NCBI RefSeq assembly: GCF_003144195.1
Contig: NW_020290033.1
Span: forward strand, 124,001-188,000
DNA: 64,000 bases
Direction of reading: 5' to 3'
DNA from: Ceraceosorus guamensis
Taxonomy: Eukaryota; Basidiomycota; Exobasidiomycetes; Ceraceosorales; Ceraceosoraceae
Position numbers and translations under genes: made by a program. Positions 50,233-61,753 of this stretch are shown here, one piece after another (the first letter of the stretch is position 1; each line of letters begins with the position of its first letter). The notes beneath the pieces were generated by a model that had not been told where the DNA came from, ran no database searches, and was given only the letters and a program-made list of their open reading frames with translations.

Positions 50233-51373
50233 GACGAAGGTGGCCGAGGTTGAAAGGAAAAGATGGAGGAGATTTTGTTGGTGCTCGTGAAAGGCAGCGC
50301 CGTCGCAGTGCTATCCACCACCTCTGCACCTCTTCATCAGCGCGGCTGACGTCCGGATCTTGCTGCTCGCGCTCGCGAAGATTGTCGATCCGGTCTTGGG
50401 TGCTGCCGAAGGGCGGGAGACCAGATCGTGGTGCAGACTCAAAACTGCAGCGTTCAGTCTATGATCTTTGCAGCTTGATCAAGGCTGTGGTGCGTAGTGG
50501 ATGTTGAGGTCCAAGGGGCAGAACGGCTGGGTCGAAGAATGGGTGAAGGAAGAAATCACAATCGTGAATCGTGAATGCGAAGCTTGTCGCCTTCGCTGCG
50601 TGGCCTAGACTCGTGACTGGTACCGGTACATGAAGCTGCCAGAAGACGAACGGGCATACCTCATGCCATGTCTTCACTCACAGCAGCCAGTCACGAGTCA
50701 CGAGTCTTTGAAATTCAGGCACGGCGGGACCTCCTGCTGCTTGGCGCTTGCTGCTGCTCTGCAGTCAAGAAGTTTTGAGTCGTGAGTGTGCGCATATGAA
50801 TTGGAAGCGCCCGCCGGCAAGACACGTGAGTCGATTCTTGATTCAAAGCCGTTGAGGATCTTGAAGTCAAGTCACGAGAGTAAGTCAAAAGTGCTGCTGC
50901 TCGCTATCTCCATTCATCGTGAATCACAATTTTGTGTGGGGCTAGTCGTCTCGGGCCGCTCGATCGGGGCGTTGAATGGAGCGAGCCTTGATGAGAAAGT
51001 TGACTGACGGATTCAAGATTCGTGATTCCCAGCTCTACACTTTTCGACTTCGATTCAGGATTCTTCATTGGCATTCGCAAGAGACTCAAAATTCCAACTC
51101 CACTCATCCAGAGGGAGCAGGTAAGACATACCTAGATGGTGAATGATCTAGCATCGAAAAAAAGACAGTTCAGCAGCACGTATCTCACTGCAAGATCCTT
51201 CAAGCATGATATGTATGCGTAGCAAATCGGAACAGATCGTTCATGACAAAGCAACCACGAGACGCATCGTCCTAGTCAAAATACAGCAAGAGGCCAGCCA
51301 TCCCAAATGAGGCGCTTTCGAAGACGTTTGGTGCTCGAATGTCGTGCGCTTTGGTTTAAAGCTCCTTTGGGGC
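50233..51373. other. Intergenic region upstream of the arrestin, downstream of the permease
   Basis: 1.1 kb, no gene. One of the richest stretches for TCGTGA words: about 50570 (AATCGTGAATCGTGAAT), 50613, 50693-50706 (tandem GTCACGAGTCACGAGTC), 50776, 50868, 50915 and 51018. Confidence 0.5.
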
Positions 51374-53189
51374 TCAGACGGCATTATTGGCGCAAGAAAA
51401 GGGGCTCTTGACCGATCCCAAGGCGTAGCTATCGATGATGGCCTGCACAGAGGTGTAGCAGCCAGGGCCAAAGACGAATAGTCCAGCAAAGATGAGGAAC
51501 ACGTTAAAGATCGTTTCCGCTTTCCTCAATATGCTCTGCCCCTTCCACAATTGACCCTTGTTCATGCTCAGGTACGCCTTGCCCCAAAAGATGAAACCAA
51601 AGAAACCGTCGAAGAGGGCGCTCATTAGACTGACGAGAACGCCGAAGAAGGGCACAGCTTCGCCGATGATCCAGCCAAAGACCCAGGTAGAGGCGCAGCA
51701 GGCAATCCAGATGATCCAGCCCTTTACTGTATTGTTGTTGTAGTGCTTCGTGCCGAGGGTGATGCGGTTGAATAGATACTTGGCAACCACGCTGCCATAG
51801 AGACATCCAATGATGATAGATGTGACCAGGACAAAAGAAAAGGAGATCTGCTTGTACAGCTTGGGCAAGATGGCCACGGCGGGTGTCTCTGCGTACTGGC
51901 CTGCGAAAGCGTAGACGTATATTCCCACAAACAAGAAGAGGAAGAACTCCATCGCTGTCGTCGCATAAAGAGCTTTGGGAAAGTCGTTGGGATTCTTCAT
52001 TTCCGAGATGAAGCTTGGATACATGATCTGCCAAGGAAAGCGGAAGAGCGTCAGTCACACCGACCAGCGCTTGCGAGCCACACGAGCATGCTGCTGACCT
52101 GTCCGACCCATGTAAACAGCTATACGAGAACATGGCCAGCACGTCGCTTGGGGGGGTGAGCATACTGCTTCGCTTGTGCCAGATCGTGGGTCAACTTACA
52201 ATGTTCAGGAACGCGTTGAAACCTTCGACAAAGGTTGTGCCTTCTGGTGCCCACGCCGTGATCCTGACCGGCTCGTCCGGCTTGAGACCAGCAGGATTTT
52301 TGCCAATGATGCCGGTAAAGACGATGACGAGAACGATGCTGATGAACATGCAGATGGCCGATACCACGCCCAAAATGGCGACTTGATCCAGCTTCCTCGG
52401 CAGGGTGCCCAAGAAGCAGACGATCAGGACGACGATGCTGAAGACGAGCGTGCAAGTGCCGTGATCGGACAAGACGTTCAGCACTTCGGATCCGGTGAGG
52501 GTGTGCAAACCCATGATGAAGCAGTTGTTGAGGATCAGCGCAGCTCCAGTAAGCTCGTAGGCCAACCAATGCTTTCCGAACAGGTCTTGTCCGATATCGG
52601 CAATGTGTAGCAGGTGTGGATTCTTCATGCAGTACCGCCATAGCGTCATGCTGGTATAGAGCGCAATGATCCCAAGGCCCAAAGTCGAGAGGATTCCTCC
52701 GGCCATGCCCAGATATCTGAAAGCCCAGGGAAAGGACAAGATAGCCAGACAGACGTATTCGGTGAAGAGCAAGCAGGCACACCGTTGCCATGACATGGTC
52801 TGCCATAGACGAGCATGAAGCGCGGCTGGAGCGTCAGCGCAGGAAGCGAAACTCCACTGGTCGAGATAAGCCAAAGCATCGCCATCGCATGATCCGCCCG
52901 AAGCTCGAACGTACTCTTCGCGCCTCGCGCCGCATCGTTCGCCACGACGACTCACTCTATATTGGATTTCGCCGCTTTCCTGAGCATTGGAGACCACCCG
53001 GACCACAGCGTGCACATCCTTGGGTTCGCCCTTTTCAGGGTCCACATCCGACGAGGCTTTACGCTCCACGACAGTACCATCCACTTGCGCGCCAGGGCTC
53101 GAGGGTGTCGAATCCTCAGCTGCAGCCCTGTCAACGACTTTGGGAGCACCAGCAGGGAAGATCTTCCCGACGATGCGTAATCTGCCCAT
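51374..53189 (-). CDS. Amino acid permease, AAAP family (Mtr/AVT-like)
   Basis: Eleven-helix secondary transporter probably importing neutral amino acids. Exons on the minus strand: 53189-52956, 52799-52200, 52119-52099 (21 nt), 52027-51374; 502 residues. After a ~80-residue hydrophilic N terminus come ACLLFTEYVCLAILSFPWAF (helix 1 with the unwound Ser-Phe-Pro), MAGGILSTLGLGIIALYTS, ALILNNCFIMGLHTLTG, VFSIVVLIVCFLGTLP and VSAICMFISIVLVIVF. The microexon encodes LFTWVGQ, followed by IMYPSFISEMKNPNDFPKAL, the expected helix 6/loop of the family. The end is FLIFAGLFVFGPGCYTSVQAI. Two introns flank the 21-nt exon, and the intron at 52955-52800 (156 bp) is longer than most. Family firm, substrate by analogy. 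Confidence 0.85.
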
Positions 53190-55119
53190 CTTGAAGCTGT
53201 CAGAGGGCAGAGTGTGAGAGGTGGGCTGAGGGACGTGGAAAGGATGGCCTTGACCAGCAAGACGAGACGGATGGAGGAGAGTTTGAGAAACGATGCACTG
53301 AGCGCGATCTATGTGCAATGTGAGAAGAAAGTCGGTTGGGTGACGGGGGGGTCACATGGACTCGCTGCTACGGAGGGTCGGTCTACTTGAGGGATTTTGC
53401 GCGATCGGGCAATTATGAATGTGGAACTTGGCTGGGCAGCTGTTCGTGCAGCGGCAGATGTCGACAGTACTGGTCAGGAACCATCAACGCAACTTTTCAA
53501 AAGGTCGAACCGAGCTACTGGAGCAGTAGCAGGGCATCACATGCACATGCACATGACCAAATCTTCCCATCAAGAAGTCTGATGAGTCCGAAGGCGGACA
53601 GCCATGCAGAGGGATAGCGGTACTCATCACTCGTCAACGGCCTGCTGAAACGGAATACGGCATGCAACTTGACTGCATGCGTGTCCCTCGTACCTACGTT
53701 CGAAAACTTTGCGAATGAGGTTTAGTGTGATCTTGGCCCTTCTTCCCTGCAGTCGTGAGTTGTCTCCCATCATGTCTGCTCTGCTCGTCCCTCTTTGCTA
53801 TATAGGCAGCAAGCAAGCGGTGGCGGGTCATGCGCACAGAGATGACTGCACAGGTGTCTAATTGCATTGTGAGCACGTAGCGACGCCGAGCGGCAGCTGA
53901 TTTCCCAGCTAAGAGCCAAGTGTGCAGCACTTTGACTTTATCAGACTATACGAATCGTGAATGCGAGTGCTCAAGTACCACAAGAGCGATAACGGCGGTA
54001 GCGCAACCCGTACTCGTCCTCCACCGCCGGAAGAGCGCATCAGAAGGTTTTGCAGACGTTGCGTGACGTTGCCGCGTATTTAGAAGAGGAGCTATATACC
54101 GTACAGTAAACCGCTCGCGTCGCGCAAAGGTACGCGTCAGCAACACGAGGCCCTCAGAGATGTGCACTCACTGTACTCACACTCGTGACTGTACCGACGG
54201 AGAGGCGCGGCGAGCCGCCGCCTCGGTACGGGCCCCAGCAAAGCGGGACATCATACTCAAGCTGCTGTATATGATGATTCGCTTTTCAGCTCGGCATCTT
54301 GATTCGGTCTCAGCCCTAGACTCCGACTGGGCGCGAATCAGCGTGCAGCAGCCATATGTGCAGTCAGTCAGTCGCCAGTTAGTCGTGAGTAGCGGCGTGA
54401 GACAGAGTGCCTATAGAGTCACGAGTCTGAGTGTAAACAGATGAGTTGCCATGGCGGCGGTGAATGCCTAGCTGCTGTAGAGCCACGATCAAGCCGAGCT
54501 GCTCTTTGCCGCGAGCGAAGACTTGGCGGGGACTCTGACACAGGACGACCAAGCTGCGAGCGCTTGCATCATGGACCTATATATTCGCACAGCGTCGGCG
54601 TACCTATGCACGGATTGCGTGATCGGGCGCTGCATTGTCTGAATGTTCTCGAATGGAAAGGACATTTTTGATTCCATGGCTGTGGACTCGTGACTTGTGC
54701 ACCCGTGACTTGGGTTGCTAAATGTACAAGTCCCTCTGTTCAGAATCGTGACAATCCGTTGCTCCATCACTGTGACTGTTCCTTCATTGCCGAGTGTCAG
54801 GGTACCAAACACTGCTTGTGCTGCCGAGGCATCCTACGAACAGCTCTACCTGTGCCCTCGAGCTTCAGATCTTCCGCTTCGCCATCGATAAAACTTGAAG
54901 ATGACTGCGCGCTCTCACTTCCTTTCGTCACTGACAAAATTGGCCTTCGAAGAAGCTTTGAGGCCGGTAAGTCGAACCCTGCCAAACAGATCACCTAAAA
55001 GTATATCCTCACGCGCTCAAGCGGTCGGAGGCGCCCACATGGTCGATGTGCGCCCCTTTTCCGTCATTGTGACCTGGTCGCGCAGAGTGCTATCGCAGAC
55101 GCCAGACGTGGCAAGTATC
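53190..55119. other. Intergenic region upstream of the permease, downstream of RPC25
   Basis: 1.9 kb without a supportable gene. Has TATATA-like stretches near 53801, 54092 and 54577, and many TCGTGA/TCACGA words (about 53755, 53952, 54180, 54382, 54420, 54688, 54745). The TATA-like boxes might drive unannotated transcripts but nothing shows this. Confidence 0.5.
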
Positions 55120-56384
55120 TCATTCTGCTTGCATCTCCTCATCTGCTTCCTCTCCTTCTGCTTGCGCGCTGCCCCACCAAGCAACGACACCTAGTCCCTG
55201 GCTCGCACACGAGCACTTCAGCCGTTGAGGTGGGCAAAAATGAGGGTCAGCAAGCCAGTGTACAAAGCAACGAGAATTAGCAATGTGCATCCAAGTCGCG
55301 CACAACTCACAGTGATCCTGTAAGCCGATTCCCTCTTCTCATCTGCAACAGGTCTAGCAATCGCGCCATTGAGTCCCAAATTTGTTCCTGTAGACATCAT
55401 CGAGCCGAAGGCGGCGCTTTGAGGAGTGATCGGACCTGGCTCCGGCTCATGAAATTCGTCGCTCTCCACAGCTACCCTGATCAGCTCATCCCGGTCCATG
55501 TACATCCTTTGATCAGCGTCTGATAACAAAGGATCAGCTGCCACGTCGTCGTTTGCTGGCTCCCACAACCAGAAGAAACATCCTTCTTTATGATCACTGC
55601 AATGGAGCGTTGGAGAGCTAGGCGTCAGTGAACAGCGTACACGGGCAGCAGAAGCGAAGCTATGTCACCCACAAGGCGCTTGGGTAGGGCAACAGGTGCG
55701 GTGGGACGTGAATGTCCTGAAAGAACCCCACTGACACTGCAATCCGCAAGTGCTTCGGTCAGTGTCTCCGTTGAACGAGTACCTCAATCTAACGCTGCTG
55801 CGTCTATCTCACCTCTAATGCCGCTGGGGTCGGACGAAACAATCTTGCCAACAAATACTTCACCCAAAAACGGCCTGAAGATGACTAGACGAAATGTGAC
55901 TGCAGGAGATGGGAGGTTTCGGATGCAGCCTTAAGCAAAGGCCATCGGTAGACTAGCTTTGAAAGTGGCAAAATACGTCCCACAACATGACCCGACGCTA
56001 CAGAAGCTAGCGTGTCCTTCATGACGAAAGGCAAGCGCTCATGGCCAGTTCTTGTCGCGCTTGCACCGGCTTGTATGCTATCACGACTCGCATCTTTATC
56101 CCCAAGTCAAGTCCGGAAGCATGTAGTCGAGCTATGCCATCGGCTCTTCCAGAACATGAAGCACGCACGTACGCACCTTTGTAGAACAGTGCACCATCCC
56201 CACCAATAGTCTTTCCCTCCTCGCAGTCCAGCAAATCAAACACCGCAACACAGAGCCCTACATCCTGCAACACCTTGTTTGCGTACTTTGTGTTCAGAAC
56301 AATCTTGATGGCTTTGTGAGGCGCAAGTGCAAAGTGTGGTGGTGAGACCCGAGCTATGTCGTTGATGAGGGCTAGCTGGAACAT
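55120..56384 (-). CDS. RPC25: RNA polymerase III subunit Rpc25/RPC8
   Basis: Rpb7-like stalk subunit of Pol III, needed for initiation at tRNA and 5S genes. Exons on the minus strand: 56384-56177, 55899-55813, 55736-55673, 55596-55311, 55215-55120; 246 residues. N-terminal tip domain: MFQLALINDIARVSPPHF, NTKYANKVLQDVGLCVAVFD, GDGALFYK. Then VTFRLVIFRPFLGEVFVGKI, GFFQDIHVPPHLLPYPSA, the OB fold CFFWLWEP, MYMDRDELIRVAVE and the family ending SQGLGVVAWW. The last exon begins TGCTCGTGTG; without splicing it a false hydrophobic C terminus appears. The first intron (272 bp) is long for this window and contains an open antisense frame of no evident meaning. A Pro/Gly/Ser-rich insert lies before the last strand. 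Identification is firm. Confidence 0.93.
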
Positions 56385-57127
56385 CCCTGAGTGCTGACGA
56401 AACCGCCCGCGCTGCCCGTCCTGGCGGATGTAGATGCAAAGAGCGCCAAAGGACGATCACGACAGCCGCGGTGAAGTGTCAGTAGTCTACCCGAGGCAGC
56501 CGACCTGTGTATGCCGCCAGAACTGCCAAGCTTTCGTCAGCGAAGTGATTAGAATCCAGCTCGCGAGAGCAGGTCACGTTCGATGGGGCGAAGTAGAAAG
56601 AGATCGGACGCGTCCGTGTGTCGATGCTTGCGTGGCAAGGCCGATGGGTTGAATATGACAGCCGTACAGTCACAGTGTGCGTGCAGCAAAATGTCCGTTA
56701 AGTGGCCAGCTGTCGAGTGCCAGTCACGCATGTCACTGCGCGAGCTGAGGTAGCCGGCTTATGTAGTCCACAGGTGACAATCACCAATCGCCAGTCATGA
56801 GTTATTGATGAGCGTGTATTCAATTCGACATGAGCGGACTCAAGACGTCGATTCTTGGATGCATGCCCGTCCACAAACGGAGAAGCACAAGCGCGCAGCT
56901 GCAAAAAACCGCTCCCATCAGAAATCTCTCGGCCGAAAAAACACGAAAGAAGGCGCTTTCCGTCGTTTCACGCATCAAGGACACACGAGATATTCGATGC
57001 ATTCAACAAAGAAAAGGTTCACTTCGCGCCACCCATCAACGACCTACACCGCTCTGAGTAGTCTTCCAGCATCTTGCCCGCTTGATGCATAAGCTTTGTC
57101 AGCTTCGGCTTCCATATCTGGGACACG
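56385..57127. other. Divergent promoter region, RPC25 / mL38
   Basis: 743 bp, the shortest divergent gap between confidently identified genes here. Contains a CCAAT motif (near 56782) and CCAGTCATGAG; no gene. Confidence 0.5.
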
Positions 57128-58655
57128 ATGTCATTTCCACCTGCAGCTAGCAGGTCGATGCTTCGCGCCGGAGGCGTGCTTCGATCGCAAGTGAGAGCAT
57201 TGAATTCCTCCTCTTCTGCAAGACAAGCCTCTCCAGCGCCACTTCCCTCGGATGAAGGCAGCTCCCAGCAAAGTAGCAGATCTTGGACGCCCGCTCTTGC
57301 CAGCGGCGTAGAAGCGGCGTACGACGAGGCGCTCAAGTACATATACGCCAATCAGGCGCAACTTCGAGACGAGGTCAAGAATCTTCGGGGCAGACTTGAA
57401 GGGCTTGCAAAGGGCAGCGAAGAGGAAGCAAGTAGACTGAAAGAGAGGATATTGAGCGTGGAAATCGCGAGTGAAGTCAATGATCCTGCTGTCAGGGCTG
57501 AATTCGACAGTGGCAAAGGTGAGCTAGCCTAAACGCACACCTTCCGCTTCTCGAGCGTCGAGCCCGAGGACGAAAGCTCATCCTTCTTCTTGCACGCACG
57601 ATAGCCGACTTGACTCGACCGGTGCATCTCCATCTGCATCAGCTATGGTGGCATCGAAGAATACTCCCGCGTCTGCTCGAGAGGGTCAAGCTGCAGTACG
57701 TGGTGCCAGACGTGATCGAGAGCTTGACACCTCGGGTCGATCTGCGTCTTTCTTTTGGATCTGGGACTGGTTACACGGATCACTCTTCCGATGGAGGCGA
57801 AGTAGGAACTGGTGTTTGGGTACCTGCGCGTGACGTGAGTGCTGTAGACCATGTGTATCAGTCACGAATCGCAGCGCGAAATGATCCGACTAATCACTAG
57901 GGCCGACCGGCCCATGTTTCGCTGCAGTCGTTGCAAGCACCTCACGTCACGGCGGTGCCTTTCCATTCTGAAGAGCGACTTTACACGGCAATCCTGATCG
58001 ATGCTGATGTACCCAATGAGGAATCAGGCAGGCTGGAGAGTTGGTGTCATTGGTTGGTGTGAGTGATGTGGTAATCCTGTCACTGCGACGGGCAATCAAG
58101 ATTGCGAGATTCTGACTCGCTGAATTTTGGTAAACAGGCGAGATGTTCCGCTCTCTAGCGGCCGAACTACGTTTGATCCTCGAGCGGGGCACACTGCCAT
58201 CCCATACGTCGCGCCACACCCATGCAACGGAGGACCTCCACGTCGTACCGCTCTCGTCTTGATCGACCAGACCGGCGCCCAAGGGTCCGCTTCCGAGAGC
58301 GCTAGCGTACAGCGAGAGGCGTTCTCGATCCCTCAGTACCTGGCTTCGAGAGGATTGAACGCTACAGATGTGGTCGCTGCTCAATTTTGGAGAACAAAGT
58401 GGACAGAAGAGGATGCGGAAGCTATCAGTAGTGTTTGGGCTCAACGAGGTGAGCCTTCTTGATATGTGTTGATGCCGTCTGTCGCATGTCACTGAGTCCT
58501 GACTTTTGCACCCATGCTTCACAGGCATCGCCGAACCAAGGTACGGCAGAGAGCCGAGACGCAACATGTTCAGAGATCCGGAGACGGGTAGACTACCTAG
58601 CAGATACTTCAGGAGCCTTCCGACGGATGCTGCCGCTTTGTCTGCCAGCGAATGA
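57128..58655 (+). CDS. MRPL35: Mitochondrial large ribosomal subunit protein mL38
   Basis: Structural protein of the mitoribosomal large subunit with a phosphatidylethanolamine-binding-protein (PEBP) fold. Exons 57128-57518, 57605-57834, 57901-58058, 58138-58448, 58525-58655; 406 residues. A basic Ser/Ala/Arg-rich N terminus (MSFPPAASRSMLRAGGVLR) is a likely mitochondrial presequence. It is followed by a helical segment (YDEALKYIYANQAQLRDEV) and LHLHQLWWHRRILPRLLERV with YVVPDVIESLTPRVDLRLSF. The PEBP part has YTAILIDADVPNEESG and CHWLV with VRDVPL, and the C terminus MFRDPETGRLPSRYF. The order and motifs match fungal mL38/MRPL35. Introns are 66-86 bp. Identification is firm; the gene symbol follows yeast nomenclature. 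Confidence 0.9.
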
Positions 58656-59553
58656 GCGGGTGTATGCTGAGGAAGGAGATCGAGGATGGAGACGGGGGGT
58701 AGAAAAGCCTCTTTGCTGCACATTCAGCGGATCTGGCTTGCAGCATGCTGCGAGGCACTAGGCAATAATGATAGACGGACTAGATTTCTGCTTCGTCCCT
58801 TCTGACTGTGTTTGTTTGACACGTTCTGCACGAGTCTGGTGGACGGCAGCTCCGCTTGTGCGATTAGAACAAGGTCGGAGCTCCGCGCTCACTTCCACCG
58901 GAGACCAAGCTTACGTAGCTGCTAGACTAGACGCTTTCAGGTTGTGCCATTCGACAACCTCGGGTCGCCGCACTCTCACATCAGGTCTTATCTTGGAGAC
59001 CTGATTGATGCTGGCAAACTTTTCAATCGATAGTCAAGAGTGAGCGAGCATCTGGACTAGGGCGGCACGGTTGATTCGAATCAGCTCAACAATCTTAACG
59101 GTCACCATCAGTCGAGTCTCGATGTGACATTTGTAAGTGCAGAGTGCAAGAGAGTCCTGAGTCTTGAGGGCTGCTTAGATGGCTTCTTTGATGAGTATCT
59201 CGATTTTGATTTTTATCGCACGTGACCTTCAGTCTGCCATTGCGTTTTCTGCCGCGCGCCGCACGTCGTGCACTCAAACTCTTGACTCATGAAATCCAAC
59301 CTTGAAATCAAGACCCTTGCTTTGCTTGACCCGCAACTCGAAAGAGTACGCTTAGTCATTCACTGTCATTTCTTGCATCCTCACCCATCGTTGCACGCTC
59401 TTCTTCTGCACACGCATCCGACGCGCGAAGTTGGTTGCGCAGCGTAGTATCGTGGAGTGAAGATCTGCGACCGGTACACGCCCGTGTGACCTCACTTCAA
59501 CAGATCGGTGCTGATCGAGACTAAGGCCGCAAGCCTGCCTCGATTTCGAAAGA
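58656..59553. other. Intergenic region, mL38 / PAM17
   Basis: 898 bp between two plus-strand genes, containing mL38's 3' UTR and the PAM17 promoter. Contains GACTCTTGA-like words near 59155-59290; no gene supported. Confidence 0.5.
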
Positions 59554-60586
59554 ATGGCGACACTCGCCTATGCGTTCAGGCCACGAGTGCCAGCAGGTTC
59601 ATCCGGTACGGCGAGGCTAGCCGTCATTTGCAACTCGCGCGCTTTGTTCAACAATCAGAGTGCTGGCATCAAGCGTGCGATCCATCAGCGCCCAGCGTTG
59701 CACACTTCTGCGAGATGCCAGGAGCAAGAAGCTGCGCCCACACCTGTTGCTGCTGGTGGAAAGACTGCGCCGCCTTCCGATACGTCTTTGCAGCCTCTCA
59801 CCTGGGCCGAATGTGAGTCGAAGTTCGCGAGCGTCTGCACCCGCAAGCTAAGAAGGATACACTTTGAACCCTTACCCTGCTCATCTTTCTCCTATTGGTA
59901 TCTTTTTACCTCTCGCTCTTCTTGCCACCGTCATCAGACTTGTCGCTTCGAGCATCGCGTCGACGATGGGGAAGCGTGACTACGTATCCCCTAACGGCCG
60001 TCGCGCTCCTCACATCCGGACAATTTTTCCTCACAGCCACCATAGATCCATCCACACCAGGTTTTGCCGGCATAGATCCGGTCTACCTATCAATTCTAGG
60101 CACCGTAGCTTGTGGAGGTTTGGGTTACTTGGTAGGGCCTGCACTGGGAAACGGTCTCTGGGCTGTGGTTTACAGAGCAAAGAGGAAGGAGACGGAAAGG
60201 ATGGACAATGAATTTTGGAAACATGTGGTCAGGAACAGGGCTGATGCGCTTGGTCAGACGATGCAGAATCGTTTGCCCGATTTCTACGTGAGTCGAGTGT
60301 AGGTTGATTGCTGATGGAGCGCGGCTCGAGGGTCAAGTGCAGCAGGAAGTAGAGCGCGCGCTGACTTGCTGGGCAGGAAGGCATCCGTGTGTCAAAGCGA
60401 GGTCGAGGTTCATCATGTATGCTCACGATTTTGCCTGTCTGTCACCTACAGGCCGAGTCCGTCACTTCCCTCTCCACCTATCGTCAATGGCTGCGCGACC
60501 AATCCGCCTTCAAGCGCAAGCTGCAGCACGGAGTCGAAGAGGCGCAGAGGGAGGAGCAAAGAAGAGCAGGCAGATCGGGCTTATGA
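59554..60586 (+). CDS. PAM17: Presequence translocase-associated motor subunit Pam17
   Basis: Inner-membrane subunit that helps assemble the Pam16-Pam18 import motor at TIM23. Exons 59554-59812, 59938-60287, 60452-60586; 247 residues. The first ~70 residues are basic and Ser/Ala-rich, a mitochondrial targeting sequence. Then LTWAEYLSLRASRRRWGSV, the family's entry motif, spans the exon 1/2 junction. Two hydrophobic segments follow (YPLTAVALLTSGQFFL and VYLSILGTVACGGLGYLVGP). The matrix part has FWKHVVRNRAD, LPDFY and the hallmark LSTYRQWLRDQSAFKRKL. Length matches yeast Pam17 (197) plus a charged C-terminal extension of about 20 residues. Identification is firm. Confidence 0.95.
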
Positions 60587-60857
60587 GAAAGAATGCTACA
60601 CGTCAGCCGCATGTCAATCGCAATCTCTCAAAGATTGGCATCTGCAGCGGCGCTATCGTCGAGAGTGTGGACTGCTGGTTGAGGTGGAACGCGCATACCA
60701 GCTACAAGGGCGCTGAAGGTGAAGGTAGCGATAGTGTACAAAGGGTGTCCGAAGGAGCATCGAGGGCCGCAGATTGAAGGAGCTTTGAGCTTGTCAAGGG
60801 GAACAGGCCAAGTGCCGCAGAGCTTACAGACTTGAAGTGAGCCAGCCAGATCACACC
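60587..60857. other. Short convergent gap, PAM17 / DAD2
   Basis: 271 bp between stop codons. No gene. Confidence 0.4.
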
Positions 60858-61753
60858 TCACTCTTCCCTCGCGCTATTGTCCTCCGCTGCGCTGGCCTCC
60901 GCACCGGGTCCATCGACGGGAATGCGTACCAAGGTGTCTGGCAAAGCAGCCTCGAATGACGTCCCAGTCGCAGTTCCTGGTGTCTCTTCCGTATCTGCCA
61001 GACCTGCGTCGCGGCTCAATGTAGAGGCTTTGATTCCCCATGTTCGGGAGTTAGGTTGTGCAACATTTGATGGGGTCAGTAAGGAGGGCGGGGAGACGTC
61101 GGACGACGGTTGAAGGAAGAGATGACTCACCTTGAGCTAGTTGGATTGCTCGGAAAACGCCTTGCCAGCTGGAGAGAACTGCTGCGACGGCTGCGATGTG
61201 CGGTAAGAAGGTAGAAGAGTGAGCGCGAGATGATTTGAGTACACACTCGGCGAGCAGAAGCCAGAGTGCACCTGAAGTTTGGAGCTAGCTAGCTAGCATC
61301 TTTCCATGATCGCAGAAGGGTCGCTTGCGGCCTCTCGGTAAAGGGGTTTTGCCTTGCAGCACTCCTCCACTTCCAGCATCGCATACGATTCCGCGAATGG
61401 CCCAGGATGGCCTGCCTCTTCATCACGACACGATGACTTCGGCTTCGCATCAGACAAGCTGACAACTCACCATCTCCACCATTTACAAGACTATCCACTC
61501 CATCGCCCAAAGCCTGCACATCCCTCGCCAGCCTAGCGCTCTGTTCCTTCAACTGTCTAAGTCCTGCCAATTCGGCCTGCTTGGCAGCTAGACGAGCTGC
61601 TGCCCCCGTGGGTGCAGGTCCGGTAGCTGAGGATGAGGCTTGAAAATGGGAAGCTGAGGCGCCGAGAGATCCTCCGGGAGGAGCTCCTTGGGACATTGGA
61701 ACTGGGGCGTAGACTGACCCTCGAGCAGATTGAGCACCGGACTGTCGCGACAT
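60858..61753 (-). CDS. DAD2: DASH complex subunit Dad2
   Basis: Component of the DASH/Dam1 ring that couples kinetochores to microtubules. Exons on the minus strand: 61753-61471, 61190-61131 (60 nt), 61003-60858; 162 residues. The first ~45 residues are Ser/Gly/Ala-rich. A coiled-coil core follows: AAKQAELAGLRQLKEQSARL, ARDVQALGDGVDSLVNGG. The spliced second exon gives AVAAVLSSWQGVFRAIQLAQ, the conserved second helix. The last exon has LPDTLVRIPVDG, also a family feature, and an acidic end. Fungal Dad2 is 100-150 residues, so length fits. The first intron (280 bp) is long. The second exon was recognised by its match to the family and in-frame splice sites. Confidence 0.85.

Noticed and set aside
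55216-55310. Hydrophobic C terminus of RPC25 (TLLILVALYTGLLTLIF)
   Set aside because: It lies in an intron; splicing to 55215 gives the family ending GLGVVAWW instead.
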